A DNA stretch of 64,000 bases from Hyphomicrobium sp. (GTDB taxonomy: Bacteria; Pseudomonadota; Alphaproteobacteria; Rhizobiales; Hyphomicrobiaceae), in NCBI GenBank assembly GCA_030148725.1, contig JASBSU010000031.1:124001-188000 (forward strand), read 5' to 3'. A model generated the notes under the pieces. That model was not told the origin of the DNA and searched no databases. It saw only the letters and a list, made by a program, of their open reading frames with translations. Within the stretch, counting starts at the first letter, position 1, and every line of letters begins with the position of its first letter. This document shows, piece by piece, positions 1-9,860 of the stretch. A program made the translations under genes and the position numbers.

Positions 1-290
1 GCCGCGCGCTGAACATTCCGGCGCGCTACTGTACCGGATACCTAGGCGACGTTGGTACGCCGCCGCCGTACCCGCCGGGCGATTTCGCCGCCTGGTTCGA
101 GGCCTACATCGGCGGCCACTGGTATACATTCGATCCGCGCAACAACGTGCCCCGCGTCGGCCGCGTCCTGATAGCGCGCGGACGCGATGCGGCCGACGTC
201 GCCATGACGACGACCTTCGGACCAAACGAGCTAGAGGGGTTCAAGGTCTGGACCGATGAGGTGAGCGACACCGAAGCTGCATTCAACTGA
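1..290 (+). CDS. Transglutaminase-like family protein, C-terminal part (5' truncated by window edge)
   Basis: The reading frame is open from base 3 to a TGA at 288-290 and encodes about 95 residues. It contains an Ala-Arg-Tyr-Cys-Thr-Gly-Tyr stretch, then a Trp-Phe-Glu-Ala-Tyr segment, then Trp-Tyr-Thr-Phe-Asp-Pro-Arg. This is the pattern around the catalytic His and Asp of bacterial transglutaminase-like cysteine-protease-fold proteins (Pfam Transglut_core), although the position that usually holds the His reads Glu-Ala-Tyr here. The catalytic Cys would lie upstream of the window. The substrate is unknown. It ends convergently, 17 bases from the end of rsgA. Confidence 0.7.
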   Translation, partial: RALNIPARYCTGYLGDVGTPPPYPPGDFAAWFEAYIGGHWYTFDPRNNVPRVGRVLIARGRDAADVAMTTTFGPNELEGFKVWTDEVSDTEAAFN

Positions 291-307
291 CGCGGCGGAA
301 ATCGAGG

Positions 308-1300
308 TCAGCGCCCGCTGGACACTGCCGCGCGCGCACGCTGCACGTAGTTGGCCAGATGCTCAGCATCAAGGTCACCGCGCGCGACGGCGGCGCGCAC
401 GGCGCATTTCGGCTCGGCCTCATGCCGGCAGTTGCTGAACTTGCATTCCAAGGCCAAGCCTTCGATGTCGGCGAATGAGTCTTCGGCGGCGCCGTCCGTG
501 TTCCAAACTTCCACCCCGCGCATTCCCGGCGTGTCGATGATGCAGCCCCCGCCTGGGCGAAGAAAGAGCTGACGATGTGTCGTGGTGTGACGGCCTCGGC
601 TGTCGTGTTCGCGGACTTCCTGTGTCGCCTGGGCGGCACGTCCCAGCAGCGCGTTCGTCAACGTCGATTTCCCGACGCCCGACGATCCGACGAGAGCAAT
701 GGTCCGGTTGCCATCGAAATGCCGTTCAACGACGGAGATACGATCATCGTTTGCGCTGATCGCATGAATAGGAACACCCGGCGCGACCTGCGTGATCTGC
801 TCCAACATCCCGACGACATCGTCGGTGAGATCCGCCTTGTTGAGGACGATGACCGGAGCGGCGGCGCTGTCGGCGACGAGTGCAAGCAGGCGCTCGATGC
901 GCGGCAAGTTAAAGTCACCATCCGGTGCGGTCACAATGAAAACGGTATCGACATTTGCGGCCAAAAGCTGCGGCCGATTTTCGCCCGAAGCTTTTCGAAT
1001 GAGCGCGCTTGTGCGCGGCATAACCTGCTCGATGGTTGCCGGGCCGTCACCCATTTCCAGCCGCAACGCCACGAAATCCCCAACGCCCGGCAAATCGGAG
1101 CGCAACGTGGCCGCATTTCTCAGGCGACCCGTCATTTCGGCTGAAATTTCGCCTGCGTCGGTGCCAACGCGGAAATGGCTGCGGTGCTCGCTGACGACCC
1201 TGCCGGCGACCAGGTTTTCTGCCGCGCGCGCAGCGAATTCCAGTTGCCGCTGATTATTCCAGCCCAACGTTTCAAGCATCATGCCTTTACCTTTGGGCAT
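308..1300 (-). CDS. rsgA: Small ribosomal subunit biogenesis GTPase RsgA
   Basis: This 330-residue protein is a circularly permuted GTPase that helps mature the 30S subunit. An OB-fold-like N-terminus is followed by G4 (NKAD, 154-157), then G1/P-loop (GSSGVGKS, 205-212), then G3 (DTPG, 256-259). The G4-G1-G3 order is diagnostic of RsgA/YjeQ. A C-terminal zinc knuckle is visible as Cys286, Cys291, His293 and Cys299. The start is uncertain: an internal Met-Met at residues 7-8 is preceded by AAAGG and may be the true start. Length is normal for the family. It is divergent from groESL, with the CIRCE operator in between. Confidence 0.95.
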   Translation of the reverse strand: MPKGKGMMLETLGWNNQRQLEFAARAAENLVAGRVVSEHRSHFRVGTDAGEISAEMTGRLRNAATLRSDLPGVGDFVALRLEMGDGPATIEQVMPRTSALIRKASGENRPQLLAANVDTVFIVTAPDGDFNLPRIERLLALVADSAAAPVIVLNKADLTDDVVGMLEQITQVAPGVPIHAISANDDRISVVERHFDGNRTIALVGSSGVGKSTLTNALLGRAAQATQEVREHDSRGRHTTTHRQLFLRPGGGCIIDTPGMRGVEVWNTDGAAEDSFADIEGLALECKFSNCRHEAEPKCAVRAAVARGDLDAEHLANYVQRARAAVSSGR

Positions 1301-1327
1301 CGGAGAATTTCGGGGGTGAAAGCATCG

Positions 1328-1354
1328 TTAGCACTTTGGGGCAAAGAGTGCTAA
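1328..1354 (+). promoter_or_regulatory. CIRCE operator (HrcA binding site) upstream of groESL
   Basis: This is an inverted repeat TTAGCACTT-N9-GAGTGCTAA. It matches the CIRCE consensus TTAGCACTC-N9-GAGTGCTAA except for the last base of the left arm. It lies 85 bases before the groES start. CIRCE is the operator of the HrcA repressor, so groESL is probably repressed by HrcA at normal temperature. No hrcA gene is in the window. Confidence 0.95.
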
Positions 1355-1439
1355 AGCTGTCGCTGTGCCGACTAGGGCTGTTTCTAAACGCCCCGAATTG
1401 CGCAACTTTACCCAAAAAATCAGAGATTTGAGGATTTCA

Positions 1440-1754
1440 ATGAAATTCCGGCCCTTGCACGACCGCGTCGTCGTTAAGCGACTCGAGGAGGAAGGCAAGA
1501 GCGCAGGCGGCATCATCATCCCCGATACCGTCAAGGAAAAGCCGATGCGCGGCGAGGTCGTGGCCGTTGGCCCAGGCATTCGCGATGAAAGCGGCAAGAT
1601 CAACCCTCCAGACGTGAAAGCGGGCGATACGGTGCTGTTCGGTAAATGGTCCGGCACCGAGATCAAGGTCGACGGTCAAGACCTGCTTATCATGAAAGAG
1701 ACCGACATCCTCGGCATCCTTGAGGGCGCCGCCAAAATCCAGGCCGCCGCATAA
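1440..1754 (+). CDS. groES: Co-chaperonin GroES
   Basis: This 104-residue protein is the seven-membered lid of the GroEL folding chamber in the cytoplasm. The N-terminal [14 protein letters not shown] signature, the mobile loop near residues 20-32 ([12 protein letters not shown]) and the C-terminal ILGILE segment are typical. An in-frame extension reaches back to 1365, but the ATG at 1440 gives the family-length protein and the canonical N-terminus, so I chose it. It is followed 44 bases later by groEL, in one operon under the CIRCE element. Confidence 0.98.
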   Translation: MKFRPLHDRVVVKRLEEEGKSAGGIIIPDTVKEKPMRGEVVAVGPGIRDESGKINPPDVKAGDTVLFGKWSGTEIKVDGQDLLIMKETDILGILEGAAKIQAAA

Positions 1755-1792
1755 TAGCGGCACTGCGCCGATCCCTATCCATTCAGGAGTAG

Positions 1793-3430
<1,638 letters not shown>

Positions 3431-3500
3431 TTCCGCCGTGACGAGGGACGTGGATTCTCACGCGGCAGTCTTTGTCGTCTGGATAAAATAGGAGTGGCGA

Positions 3501-3761
3501 ATGCTGAATTTTCCAAATGAAAGTCGCAGCTATGACGCCACGCGGCGCTGCGTGCGTTTTTGGGGTAGTGACGGTGCCCTAGAGGTTCCCTTCTTCCTCG
3601 AGGAGAGCGCTCTGGCCAAAATCTCGGCTGGAGCGCTGTCCGGCGAGCAATCCCTGCTTGCTAGTTTTGACGTAAATCGACAGCGCATTTTGCAAGCTGC
3701 CCGCAAAGTGTACCAGCGTCGGCGCAAAGGCTCTTACGAGCTGATCGCAGCTGATTTCTGA
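3501..3761 (+). CDS. DUF1488 family small protein
   Basis: This 86-residue soluble protein matches what I know of DUF1488: an N-terminal LNFPNESRSYDATRRCVRFWG-like block and a C-terminal YQRRRKGSYELIAADF-like block. Its function is unknown. It starts 70 bases after groEL with a good AGGAG ribosome binding site, and homologues are often found near chaperone or stress genes, which suggests a stress link but does not prove one. It may be cotranscribed with groESL, as no clear strong terminator separates them. Confidence 0.8.
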   Translation: MLNFPNESRSYDATRRCVRFWGSDGALEVPFFLEESALAKISAGALSGEQSLLASFDVNRQRILQAARKVYQRRRKGSYELIAADF

Positions 3762-3858
3762 GCTCTCGAAGTGCAACGCGCACATCGTTGGGCCGAAAAG
3801 CGTGCTTCCCGATCGCCGAACATGATCGGCTCTTCGCTTCGCTTGAAAGGACGTTCCT

Positions 3859-4029
3859 ATGTGGACCATTCCATCCCTGATCGTTTTGCTCGCCCTCTCG
3901 GCAGTATCCATTGCCTATGTGACCTATAGGGCGTTCAGCGATACACAACCGCGCATGCGGACAGTGCCGGTTCGACCTGTGGCCGCAAGACGGCCCGACG
4001 TCCGCACGTACGAAGGAGATCGCCTATGA
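3859..4029 (+). CDS. Small single-pass membrane protein (56 aa)
   Basis: The ATG at 3859 opens a 56-residue frame. Residues 3-21 (IPSLIVLLALSAVSIAYV region) form one hydrophobic helix, followed by a basic Arg/Pro-rich tail. Its stop overlaps the next start as ATGA at 4026-4029, so the two are translationally coupled. I do not recognise a family. The coupling and the clean transmembrane segment are the evidence that it is real. Confidence 0.6.
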   Translation: MWTIPSLIVLLALSAVSIAYVTYRAFSDTQPRMRTVPVRPVAARRPDVRTYEGDRL

Positions 4030-4301
4030 CCGAAACCTCACGCCAGACGTCGGTGACCTTCTCGCGCCCATTTTCGCTCGACGGCGTCGAAGGGACCTTC
4101 CCTGCGGGAACCTACGCGATCGAGGAATCTCGCGAGGAAGTCTCGGGGCTTTCGTTCATTGGTTACAGGCGAACAAAGACGACTATTGAGTTGCCAGGGT
4201 CGAACATTGCCTTGATGTCGCGACGGCTCGTCGAAGTTGACCCCGCCGATCTCGAAGCGGCGTTGGCGCGAGACGTGGAGGTCATCAATGTCGAACTCTA
4301 G
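4026..4301 (+). CDS. Conserved small hypothetical protein (91 aa)
   Basis: A 91-residue soluble acidic protein with no recognised domain. It contains a FSLDGVEGTFPAGTY segment that resembles a beta-sandwich edge, and it ends in VEVINVEL. It starts within the stop codon of the preceding small membrane protein and overlaps the next gene by 14 bases, forming a three-gene coupled cluster. The function is unknown. Confidence 0.6.
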   Translation: MTETSRQTSVTFSRPFSLDGVEGTFPAGTYAIEESREEVSGLSFIGYRRTKTTIELPGSNIALMSRRLVEVDPADLEAALARDVEVINVEL

Positions 4302-4509
4302 AGTCCCGAAGGCGAAGTTCAGGGTCGGCCAGATGGTCGATTTTGTGCCGTCGCAGCGCGGCGTTGCGGCCTCGGCTCGCTCTTACAAAATCACGATGCT
4401 GCTGCCGAGCGAAGGCGGCGAGCGTCTCTATCGCATCAAGACGATTGCGGAAGTCTTTGAGCGCATTGCTCGTGAGAGCGAGCTTTTGGTGACGTCCTCG
4501 CCGGCGTGA
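4288..4509 (+). CDS. Conserved small hypothetical protein (73 aa)
   Basis: The frame is open from 4237, but the ATG at 4288 begins MSNSRVPKAKF and leaves a compact 73-residue protein. The pattern FRVGQMVDFVPSQ, then YKITMLLPSEGGERLYRIK, is one I associate with small rhizobial proteins of unknown function that may form an SH3-like barrel. It overlaps the preceding gene by 14 bases and is the last member of the coupled cluster. Confidence 0.6.
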   Translation: MSNSRVPKAKFRVGQMVDFVPSQRGVAASARSYKITMLLPSEGGERLYRIKTIAEVFERIARESELLVTSSPA

Positions 4510-4533
4510 TTTTTGGCGCGTCGAGCGATGTCG

Positions 4534-4845
4534 TCAGGCCATCATGACTTGACCCGGCTTCAGTCCAAGCCGGGTGATCTCGTTGCGTGACAAGGATCGC
4601 CGAGTTGCAAGCGTCGCGTCTTTGCCGGCCCGCGCGTGAGAGCGTATCGCGTTCAGTGCTCTCCACTCATCCGGCTCTGCAATGTAGTAGCTCGCCGTTA
4701 CAAGCCCGGATTTAACATAGCCGGATCCGGCGCTTCCCGTCTTTTTCGATGAAGTCACGTCGGCGAGCCATCCGTGGACACCGCCGAACGGTATGAAATG
4801 TTTGCTGACCATCGGGCGACCTTTTACCTCCAGTTTCGGCATCAA
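4534..4845 (-). CDS. Hypothetical protein (103 aa)
   Basis: A 103-residue frame on the opposite strand to its left neighbours. It has no recognisable domain; it shows HFIPFGGVHGWLADV near the N-terminus and ends LGLKPGQVMMA. Internal Met12 is an alternative start. It lies in the accessory patch before the tRNA. Coding status is moderately supported by length and composition only. Confidence 0.4.
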   Translation of the reverse strand: MMPKLEVKGRPMVSKHFIPFGGVHGWLADVTSSKKTGSAGSGYVKSGLVTASYYIAEPDEWRALNAIRSHARAGKDATLATRRSLSRNEITRLGLKPGQVMMA

Positions 4846-4897
4846 GCTTGGAGTGGCTCTAGCGCGTCATAGCCTTGCAAGCGGCATCGCCGACGGT

Positions 4898-5134
4898 TCA
4901 GAGCCTTGTTGAACCCGCGCTCCGCCAATCGGGCGCGACCTCGGCGATTACCTCCTTGGCAAAGGCATCTTGGCTTGTGATCTGCCACGCCGCCGGATCC
5001 CATGATGGGAAAGCCAATTTCCCGCGTACGACATACGAAACGCTCCCGCGGTCCAGTCCAACAACCTGCCGCACATCGTTTGTGGGTGTCGCAAAGCACT
5101 TGCCAATTGCGATCGAGCCGTAGCTTACCGACAT
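4898..5134 (-). CDS. Conserved hypothetical protein (78 aa)
   Basis: The ATG at 5134 (MSVSYGSIAIGK) is preceded at 8 bases by GGAGG, so it is preferred over an upstream GTG at 5149. The 78-residue product shows KCFATPTNDVRQV, then VSYVVRGKLAFPSW, a pattern I recall from small rhizobial proteins of unknown function. No signal peptide or membrane helix is visible. Confidence 0.6.
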   Translation of the reverse strand: MSVSYGSIAIGKCFATPTNDVRQVVGLDRGSVSYVVRGKLAFPSWDPAAWQITSQDAFAKEVIAEVAPDWRSAGSTRL

Positions 5135-5595
5135 TTCATGGTCCTCCACGTATTTGCGAGGTCAATGCAGCGCCACGTCGGTGAAAAAGTGAGCGATGGC
5201 ACATCGTCCACGACGACGAACTCGATCATCCTTCGCGAACAGGGCGGTGCATTTAATTCAGCGGCGCGGCAAAGCGCGAAAGGGCGAGAGGCAACGCGAC
5301 GGTAGAAAGTCGCTGATGTCCCGAGCTGTCGATCAATCCTCAGGCGCGCAACAAGACGCGATGATCGACTTGGAGGCAAAGCCCGCTGAGCTGCAGGAGG
5401 CTCGGTGTTGCGTGAGCTGCAGACTAGCACGCCAGCATCGACGGACATAGTCCCTCGCGCCAGACGCGGGCACCGTTCGCGGCCCTCACCACGGGAGCAG
5501 ATACGACGGATTGCACCTTATTAGCCAAATGACGAGCGTCGCCGCCGCTCATGCGTCAAATGATGTGGTACTGAAGCGGACGAAATCGACCGGGA
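5135..5595. other. Gene-poor stretch, possibly decayed sequence
   Basis: No convincing gene is visible. Frames on both strands in this interval have no recognisable domains or ribosome binding sites. The stretch lies between a small conserved gene and a broken recombinase, so degenerate mobile DNA is a reasonable guess. Confidence 0.4.
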
Positions 5596-5964
5596 TTGAC
5601 TCTTCCGGAGGCCATTGACACCGGCACCGCCGGTGGCCGCCTGCTGTTCCATGTTATGGGAGCATTGGCCGAGTTCGAGCGCGCGCTTATCGGCGAGCGG
5701 ACGCGCGCCGGGATGGCCGCCGCCAGGTCGCGCGGTGTGGCGTTGGGACGGCCGCGGATGCTGTCATCTCATCAGGTTGCGCACGCGAGGAGATCGCTCG
5801 AACGCGAGCGGCAATCAGCGCGCGAGAGTGCGGCACGGTTTTGTGTCGAGATCGGCGCTGACAGGGACAGTGATCCGATTGTCCGGCGGTCACTGATGGA
5901 TGAACTCAGCTTCGCCAGCGAACCCGCCCGCTTCTACAGGCTGGGCAAAAAGCTGATTTGGTAG
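5596..5964 (+). pseudogene. Serine recombinase (resolvase/invertase) fragment, N-terminus missing
   Basis: Residues from about 5 to 55 (EAIDTGTAGGRLLFHVMGALAEF, ERTRAGMAAARSRG, LGRPRM) match the end of the catalytic domain, the long E-helix and the start of the DNA-binding hinge of resolvase/DNA-invertase recombinases. The first ~95 residues, with the catalytic Ser and the Arg cluster, are absent, so the enzyme cannot be active. After Arg-Pro-Arg-Met-Leu the helix-turn-helix is blurred, suggesting a frameshift. The open frame continues into the 3' end of the neighbouring tRNA. It is probably a relic of a mobile element. Confidence 0.75.
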
Positions 5965-6035
5965 CGGGAGGCGGACTCGAACCGCCGACCTAAGGATTAT
6001 GAGACCTTCGCTCTAACCACCTGAGCTATCCCGCC
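5959..6035 (-). tRNA. tRNA-Met (CAU anticodon)
   Basis: Reading the minus strand gives a 77-nt cloverleaf with an encoded CCA end. The acceptor stem is GGCGGGA/TCCCGCT and the T arm is GGCGG-TTCGAGT-CCGCC. The anticodon loop CTCATAA has CAT at positions 34-36. The anticodon stem closes with a T-T opposition at 31-39. A CAU anticodon can also belong to tRNA-Ile2 (lysidine-modified); I favour elongator Met but cannot exclude Ile2. It does not have the initiator C1-A72 mismatch. Confidence 0.9.
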
Positions 6036-6100
6036 ACACGGGGCGCATTTACGGAGCGCCGGCCAGGGCTGTCAAGAATCCGCCGGCCAGCGCTGCAGAT

Positions 6101-6823
6101 TTATTCTGCCGCGACCGGATGGCGAGCCGCGTCGCGCTTGGCAAAGCGAACCATCGTGAAGAGGCCGAATGGGCGCAAGGACTTGCGCTCCACGAGCTCC
6201 AGATCGTCACACACCTCGACGCGGGAAAGATCGAAGACCGAGCGCCAGCCGATCTTGTCGGCAAACGGCGCCATGCGACGCTCGACCCAGCCACGAACGC
6301 CCTCGGTCTGGCTGAAGTGATTGACCAGCAGAACCTCGCCCCCGGGTCTGACGACACGCGACAGCTCGCGCATGACCTTCTCCGGATCGGGCACGACCGT
6401 CATGACGAACATGGCGACGACGGTGTCGAAGGATGCGTCGGCGAACTTGAGGTCCCCGGCGTCCATCTCGTGCAGCCCGGCGACGTGGTCGAGCCGCTCT
6501 TCATTGACGCGCTCGCGCGCCTTCTCGAGCATCTCTGGCGAGAGGTCGATGCCCGTGACCTCGAGGTGCCGCTTGTAGTCCGGCAGCGAAAGCCCGGTGC
6601 CGACGCCGACTTCCAGAACGCGGCCGCGGCCTTGATTGAGCACCTGCACGGCGTGCCGGCGACCTTGGCGTGCGACGACACCGAATGTGAAATCATAGAC
6701 GGGCGCCCAGCGGCGGTAGGCGTCCAGAACGGCGCTTTCGTCGATGCGCCCAATGCTCACGACGCGACCCTGGACGCGCTCCAGGAAGGGTTCAGGCTGA
6801 CTGCGATAATCAGTTTGCGACAT
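6101..6823 (-). CDS. Class I SAM-dependent methyltransferase, phosphatidylethanolamine N-methyltransferase-like
   Basis: A 240-residue soluble methyltransferase. Motif I is LEVGVGTGLSLP (residues 70-81), followed by VTGIDLSPEML (motif post-I) and a VVRPGGEVLLV strand. The preceding YRRWAPVYDFTFG block is the pattern of the Rhodobacter-type PmtA/UbiE group, which methylates phosphatidylethanolamine toward phosphatidylcholine using S-adenosylmethionine. UbiE/COQ5-like or another small-molecule methyltransferase is the alternative. It begins 37 bases after the mnmA stop on the same strand and is probably cotranscribed with it. Confidence 0.75.
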   Translation of the reverse strand: MSQTDYRSQPEPFLERVQGRVVSIGRIDESAVLDAYRRWAPVYDFTFGVVARQGRRHAVQVLNQGRGRVLEVGVGTGLSLPDYKRHLEVTGIDLSPEMLEKARERVNEERLDHVAGLHEMDAGDLKFADASFDTVVAMFVMTVVPDPEKVMRELSRVVRPGGEVLLVNHFSQTEGVRGWVERRMAPFADKIGWRSVFDLSRVEVCDDLELVERKSLRPFGLFTMVRFAKRDAARHPVAAE

Positions 6824-6860
6824 CGATCTCTATGGCCCCTGGACCCACTTCTCGAATTGC

Positions 6861-8117
6861 TTATCTGACCGCACGGCTCAGTTCCGACACCTTCTGCGCG
6901 CCGGGCTGCCGAGCAATCGTCCGGGCGATGAAGCCGCCCCCCAGTAGTCGGGCATCGTCGGCACCACTGGCGTAGAAAACACACGCCTGCCCCGCCGCAA
7001 CGCCATCTTCACCGTCTTCTAGCACAACAATGGCCGATCCGTCCGCTTCCGCGAAAAGCGTCGCTGCCTGAGGGGCTTGCGACGAACGGATGCGGGCGAA
7101 AATAGGCAATCCTTCGGCTGCAGCTTCGCCGATAGGCATATCGCCGAGCCAGTTTGTGTTTTTAAGGACGAGGCTTTGCGTGCGCAAGCAGTCACGCGGT
7201 CCCACCACCACCTCGTTACGCTCGGCATCGAGCCGCACCACGTAGAGAGGGTCCGGCCCCGGGATTCGCAGGCCTTTGCGCTGGCCGATCGTGTAGTTGA
7301 CGATGCCCTCGTGCCGCCCGAGCTGGCGCCCGTCGACATGTACGATGTCGCCCGGCTTCAGGGCGCCCGGCTTCAGGCGTTCGATGACGCCGGTATAGCG
7401 GCCGGTGGGAACGAAGCAGATGTCCTGGCTATCAGCCTTATCGGCCACCGGAAGCCCGAACTCTCGGGCGAGGTTCCGCACCTCGGCCTTCGGCATCCCG
7501 CCGAGCGGGAACCAGAGATAGCGAAGCTGTTCCGGTGTTGTCGCAAAAAGGAAGTAGCTCTGATCCCGGTCGGGATCCTTGGCGCGCAACAGCTCCGGCC
7601 CGTTCGGTCCTTCGCGGCGCTGGATGTAGTGGCCGGTCGCCAGCGCATCCGCCCCGAGTTCCTTTGCGGTGTCGAGGAGGTCACGAAACTTGATCTGCTG
7701 GTTGCAGGTCACGCACGGGATCGGCGTCTCGCCGGCGGCGTAGCTTTCCGCAAAGCTGTCGATGACGGCGGAGGCGAAACGCTTCTCGTAGTCGAGGACG
7801 TAGTGCGGAATGCCGAGCGCATCAGCAACTCGGCGTGCATCGTGGATGTCCTGTCCCGCGCAGCAGCTACCCTTGCGGCCCGTTGCAGCGCCGTGGTCGT
7901 AGAGCTGCAACGTGATGCCGATCACCTCGTGGCCGGCGCGGTGCATGAGCGAAGCGACGACGGAGGAATCGACGCCGCCCGACATCGCCACCACGACGCG
8001 CAGACGTGGGCTGTGGACGGCCGGCCCGGCAGGGGCGTGGTCCGGCGCGGTATGGATCGGATCCGTGGGCACTTTTTCCGTCACGCCTTGGGTCACCAGC
8101 GCTTTTATCTCTGTCAA
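6861..8117 (-). CDS. mnmA: tRNA-specific 2-thiouridylase MnmA
   Basis: A 418-residue enzyme that makes 2-thiouridine at wobble U34 of Lys, Glu and Gln tRNAs, taking sulfur from a relay and using ATP. The PP-loop SGGVDSS is at 46-52. The two catalytic cysteines are visible as Cys138 ([10 protein letters not shown]) and Cys234 (SQDICFV), and the tRNA-binding GHY and [10 protein letters not shown] blocks are present. The N-terminus carries about 38 extra residues before the first strand, so Met1 may be too far upstream. It is divergent from sciP, an arrangement typical of Alphaproteobacteria. Confidence 0.97.
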   Translation of the reverse strand: MTEIKALVTQGVTEKVPTDPIHTAPDHAPAGPAVHSPRLRVVVAMSGGVDSSVVASLMHRAGHEVIGITLQLYDHGAATGRKGSCCAGQDIHDARRVADALGIPHYVLDYEKRFASAVIDSFAESYAAGETPIPCVTCNQQIKFRDLLDTAKELGADALATGHYIQRREGPNGPELLRAKDPDRDQSYFLFATTPEQLRYLWFPLGGMPKAEVRNLAREFGLPVADKADSQDICFVPTGRYTGVIERLKPGALKPGDIVHVDGRQLGRHEGIVNYTIGQRKGLRIPGPDPLYVVRLDAERNEVVVGPRDCLRTQSLVLKNTNWLGDMPIGEAAAEGLPIFARIRSSQAPQAATLFAEADGSAIVVLEDGEDGVAAGQACVFYASGADDARLLGGGFIARTIARQPGAQKVSELSRAVR

Positions 8118-8371
8118 GCTTCTGCGGCTCTTTCTTTGCTGCGCTGCAGATGCGGCCGAACTTAGGGCCGGATCGGGGGGATGCGCAAGTCGAAGCGCCC
8201 TGTTTTCAGGCCTGAGGGCGCTGGGAAGGCCCCAAAATGGCCAGTGGTTGCGTAAACCTTAATTCTTTACAGGACCGCACCCGGGGCCCGATTTATGTTA
8301 TGTTTACTCAAGGGCTTAGGCCAGCATTAATCGTGTTGGGCTATGACTGAAGGCTGGTCAGCGAGTGTGTA

Positions 8372-8659
8372 ATGAGTATCATGACCGAGCAACAGATGAG
8401 AGCGCGGGTACGCTACGTTATCGGCCCCGATGGGAGCCCGCTGACGATTGCGGATCTTCCTCCCCGAGATACGAAGCGCTGGGTGATCCGCCGTAAGGCG
8501 GAAGTGGTTGCCGCCGTTCGCGGTGGTCTTCTCAGTATCGAGGAGGCTTGCGACCGCTACAAGCTGACCGTCGACGAGTTCCTGTCCTGGCAGCGCTCGA
8601 TCGACAAGCATGGGCTCCCGGGCCTGCGGGCGACGCGCATACAAGAGTACCGCGACTGA
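8372..8659 (+). CDS. sciP: CtrA inhibitor SciP (DUF1153)
   Basis: A 95-residue helix-turn-helix protein. The blocks RYVIGPDGSPLTIADLPP, TKRWVIRRKAEVVAAV and YKLTVDEFLSWQ are the DUF1153/SciP signature. In Caulobacter SciP binds CtrA and blocks its recruitment of RNA polymerase during G1. ATGs at 8372 and 8381 are both possible; the second gives MTEQQMRARVRYV, the usual family start. ctrA itself lies 1.8 kb downstream, so regulator and target are close neighbours. Confidence 0.93.
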   Translation: MSIMTEQQMRARVRYVIGPDGSPLTIADLPPRDTKRWVIRRKAEVVAAVRGGLLSIEEACDRYKLTVDEFLSWQRSIDKHGLPGLRATRIQEYRD

Positions 8660-8689
8660 CACTTCCGAGCGGCAGTGGAGAGTTCTCCG

Positions 8690-9235
8690 CTAGTGGCTAT
8701 TGGGAGCTGGCTTCTTCTTGCCTTCCGCTGGAGGGGAAGAGGGCTCTGTCGCGCTCTCCGACCAGCCGTTCGTCGCGGTAGCGGTGCATCCGATCGCACC
8801 CGCTCCCCAACGGCGCGCATCGGCCTCGAGCGACAGCGCAAGCGGGTCGGCCAGAGTGACGTTCTCGAATGCGAGCGTCGTCTGCTCCTTCTCCGGGGCG
8901 ATGGTGATGCGAAAGGCGCGGGGCCCCTTGGGGGTGTCGTACTTTCGATTGCGCTCGTGGATCGAAATTTCCGCCCGGCCACCCTGTGACGGCGGCGCCG
9001 CCTCGGCGTCGTAGACATATTCGCGCTTGAGCGGTCCGCCTGTGCCGAACCAGCACGCGATGGCGCCACGCGCGATACGTTCATAGACCTCGGTTGGCGT
9101 GCCGACGATGGAGCTTTCGCTGAGCGACCCGGTGAGTTCCGGCAGGCTGGGCATCGGCCCACCCGAGCAGCCCCCAATGGGAACCGCGGCTAGGCCGACC
9201 AATCCCAAAAGCGTCGCTCGCAGAGAATTCCGCAT
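8690..9235 (-). CDS. Putative outer-membrane/periplasmic lipoprotein (181 aa)
   Basis: The ATG at 9235 starts a type II signal peptide: MRNSLRATLLGLVGLAAVPIGGCSGG, with a lipobox Ile-Gly-Gly-Cys near residue 22. The mature part has a YERIARGAIACWFGTGGPLK block, then a conserved-looking SIHERNRKYDTPKGPRAFRI stretch, and a Pro/Lys-rich tail. The frame extends upstream to 9322, but that adds residues before the signal peptide. I recognise no family. It sits between sciP and fliJ on the opposite strand to sciP. Confidence 0.7.
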   Translation of the reverse strand: MRNSLRATLLGLVGLAAVPIGGCSGGPMPSLPELTGSLSESSIVGTPTEVYERIARGAIACWFGTGGPLKREYVYDAEAAPPSQGGRAEISIHERNRKYDTPKGPRAFRITIAPEKEQTTLAFENVTLADPLALSLEADARRWGAGAIGCTATATNGWSESATEPSSPPAEGKKKPAPNSH

Positions 9236-9436
9236 CGTCGCAGGTTGCCGCTTGAGGCTCCAAGGCAGCGCAAGAATCGCCGCCGATGGTCTCTCGTTGG
9301 CATGCGTTGGATGCGAATACAAGTTCGCTGCAATCGCTATTGTGGAAGTCCGAGTTTAAGGGCTTTCCGGGCCGCCGAGCGTTGGATCGGACCACGGGGC
9401 CGAACGCACAAAGCGCAGCATAGCGCGCACGAAAAA

Positions 9437-9461
9437 GGGCTCTGCGGTACCCGCAAAGCCC
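9437..9461 (-). terminator. Rho-independent terminator after fliJ
   Basis: Read on the minus strand this is an 11-bp stem GGGCTTTGCGG/CCGCAGAGCCC (one G-T pair) with a 3-base loop, followed at once by TTTTT (complement of 9432-9436). It sits just past the fliJ stop. Confidence 0.85.
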
Positions 9462-9482
9462 CGTTCGGATCGAATTGGCAGC

Positions 9483-9860
9483 TTAGCGCAGAACGGCGGC
9501 GCTGCGTTCGGTGCGGCGGCGGCTGCGCAGCTGCTCGTGGCTGGTCGGAGAATCGGCGCGAGCGACCTGCTCCAAGGCCTCATCGCGCTCCCTGAGAGCG
9601 GCTTCCAGCTTCACGCGCAATCCATCGGCCGAAGCCTTGAGATTGTCGCGCCGCTGGCTCGCGGACTTCGCGAAGGTCGAATAGGCAAAGTGTGCCACGT
9701 CGCGGACGCCGGTACGCTCTTCCTCGGCCTTGATCTGGCGGTCGAGGTCGCTGGCCATACCGTCGAACTCGCGGATCATATGCTCCAGATCGGCGACTTT
9801 TCGGGCTGATTCGTCGGCTGCGAAACGCTTCAGCCTCAACGCCGATTCACGTGCTTTCAT
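9483..9860 (-). CDS. fliJ: FliJ-like flagellar export chaperone
   Basis: A 125-residue, almost entirely alpha-helical, highly charged protein. Starting at the ATG at 9860 it reads MKARESALRLKRFAADE, followed by long coiled-coil heptads (KVADLEHMIREFDGMASDLDRQIKAEEE). This is the pattern of the FliJ-like gene that often lies next to ctrA in Hyphomicrobiales. FliJ escorts export substrates and stimulates the FliI ATPase of the flagellar type III export apparatus. FliI is not in the window. It is divergent from ctrA, so flagellar class II control by CtrA is plausible. Confidence 0.75.
   Translation of the reverse strand: MKARESALRLKRFAADESARKVADLEHMIREFDGMASDLDRQIKAEEERTGVRDVAHFAYSTFAKSASQRRDNLKASADGLRVKLEAALRERDEALEQVARADSPTSHEQLRSRRRTERSAAVLR

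Noticed and set aside
3431..3475. Terminator directly after groEL
   Set aside because: Only a weak, imperfect GCCGTGA/TCACGCGGC pairing is visible, with a long loop; not convincing.
5125..5448. A 107-residue minus-strand gene
   Set aside because: It overlaps the better-supported 78-residue gene at 4898-5134, has no domain and no clear ribosome binding site, and has a biased composition.
7077..8165. A 362-residue plus-strand frame across mnmA
   Set aside because: Antisense to mnmA, whose PP-loop and catalytic cysteines are intact; no domain in the shadow frame.
8118..8371. CtrA box in the mnmA-sciP intergenic region
   Set aside because: A TTAA and a TTTAC are present but the spacing and half-sites do not match TTAA-N7-TTAA.
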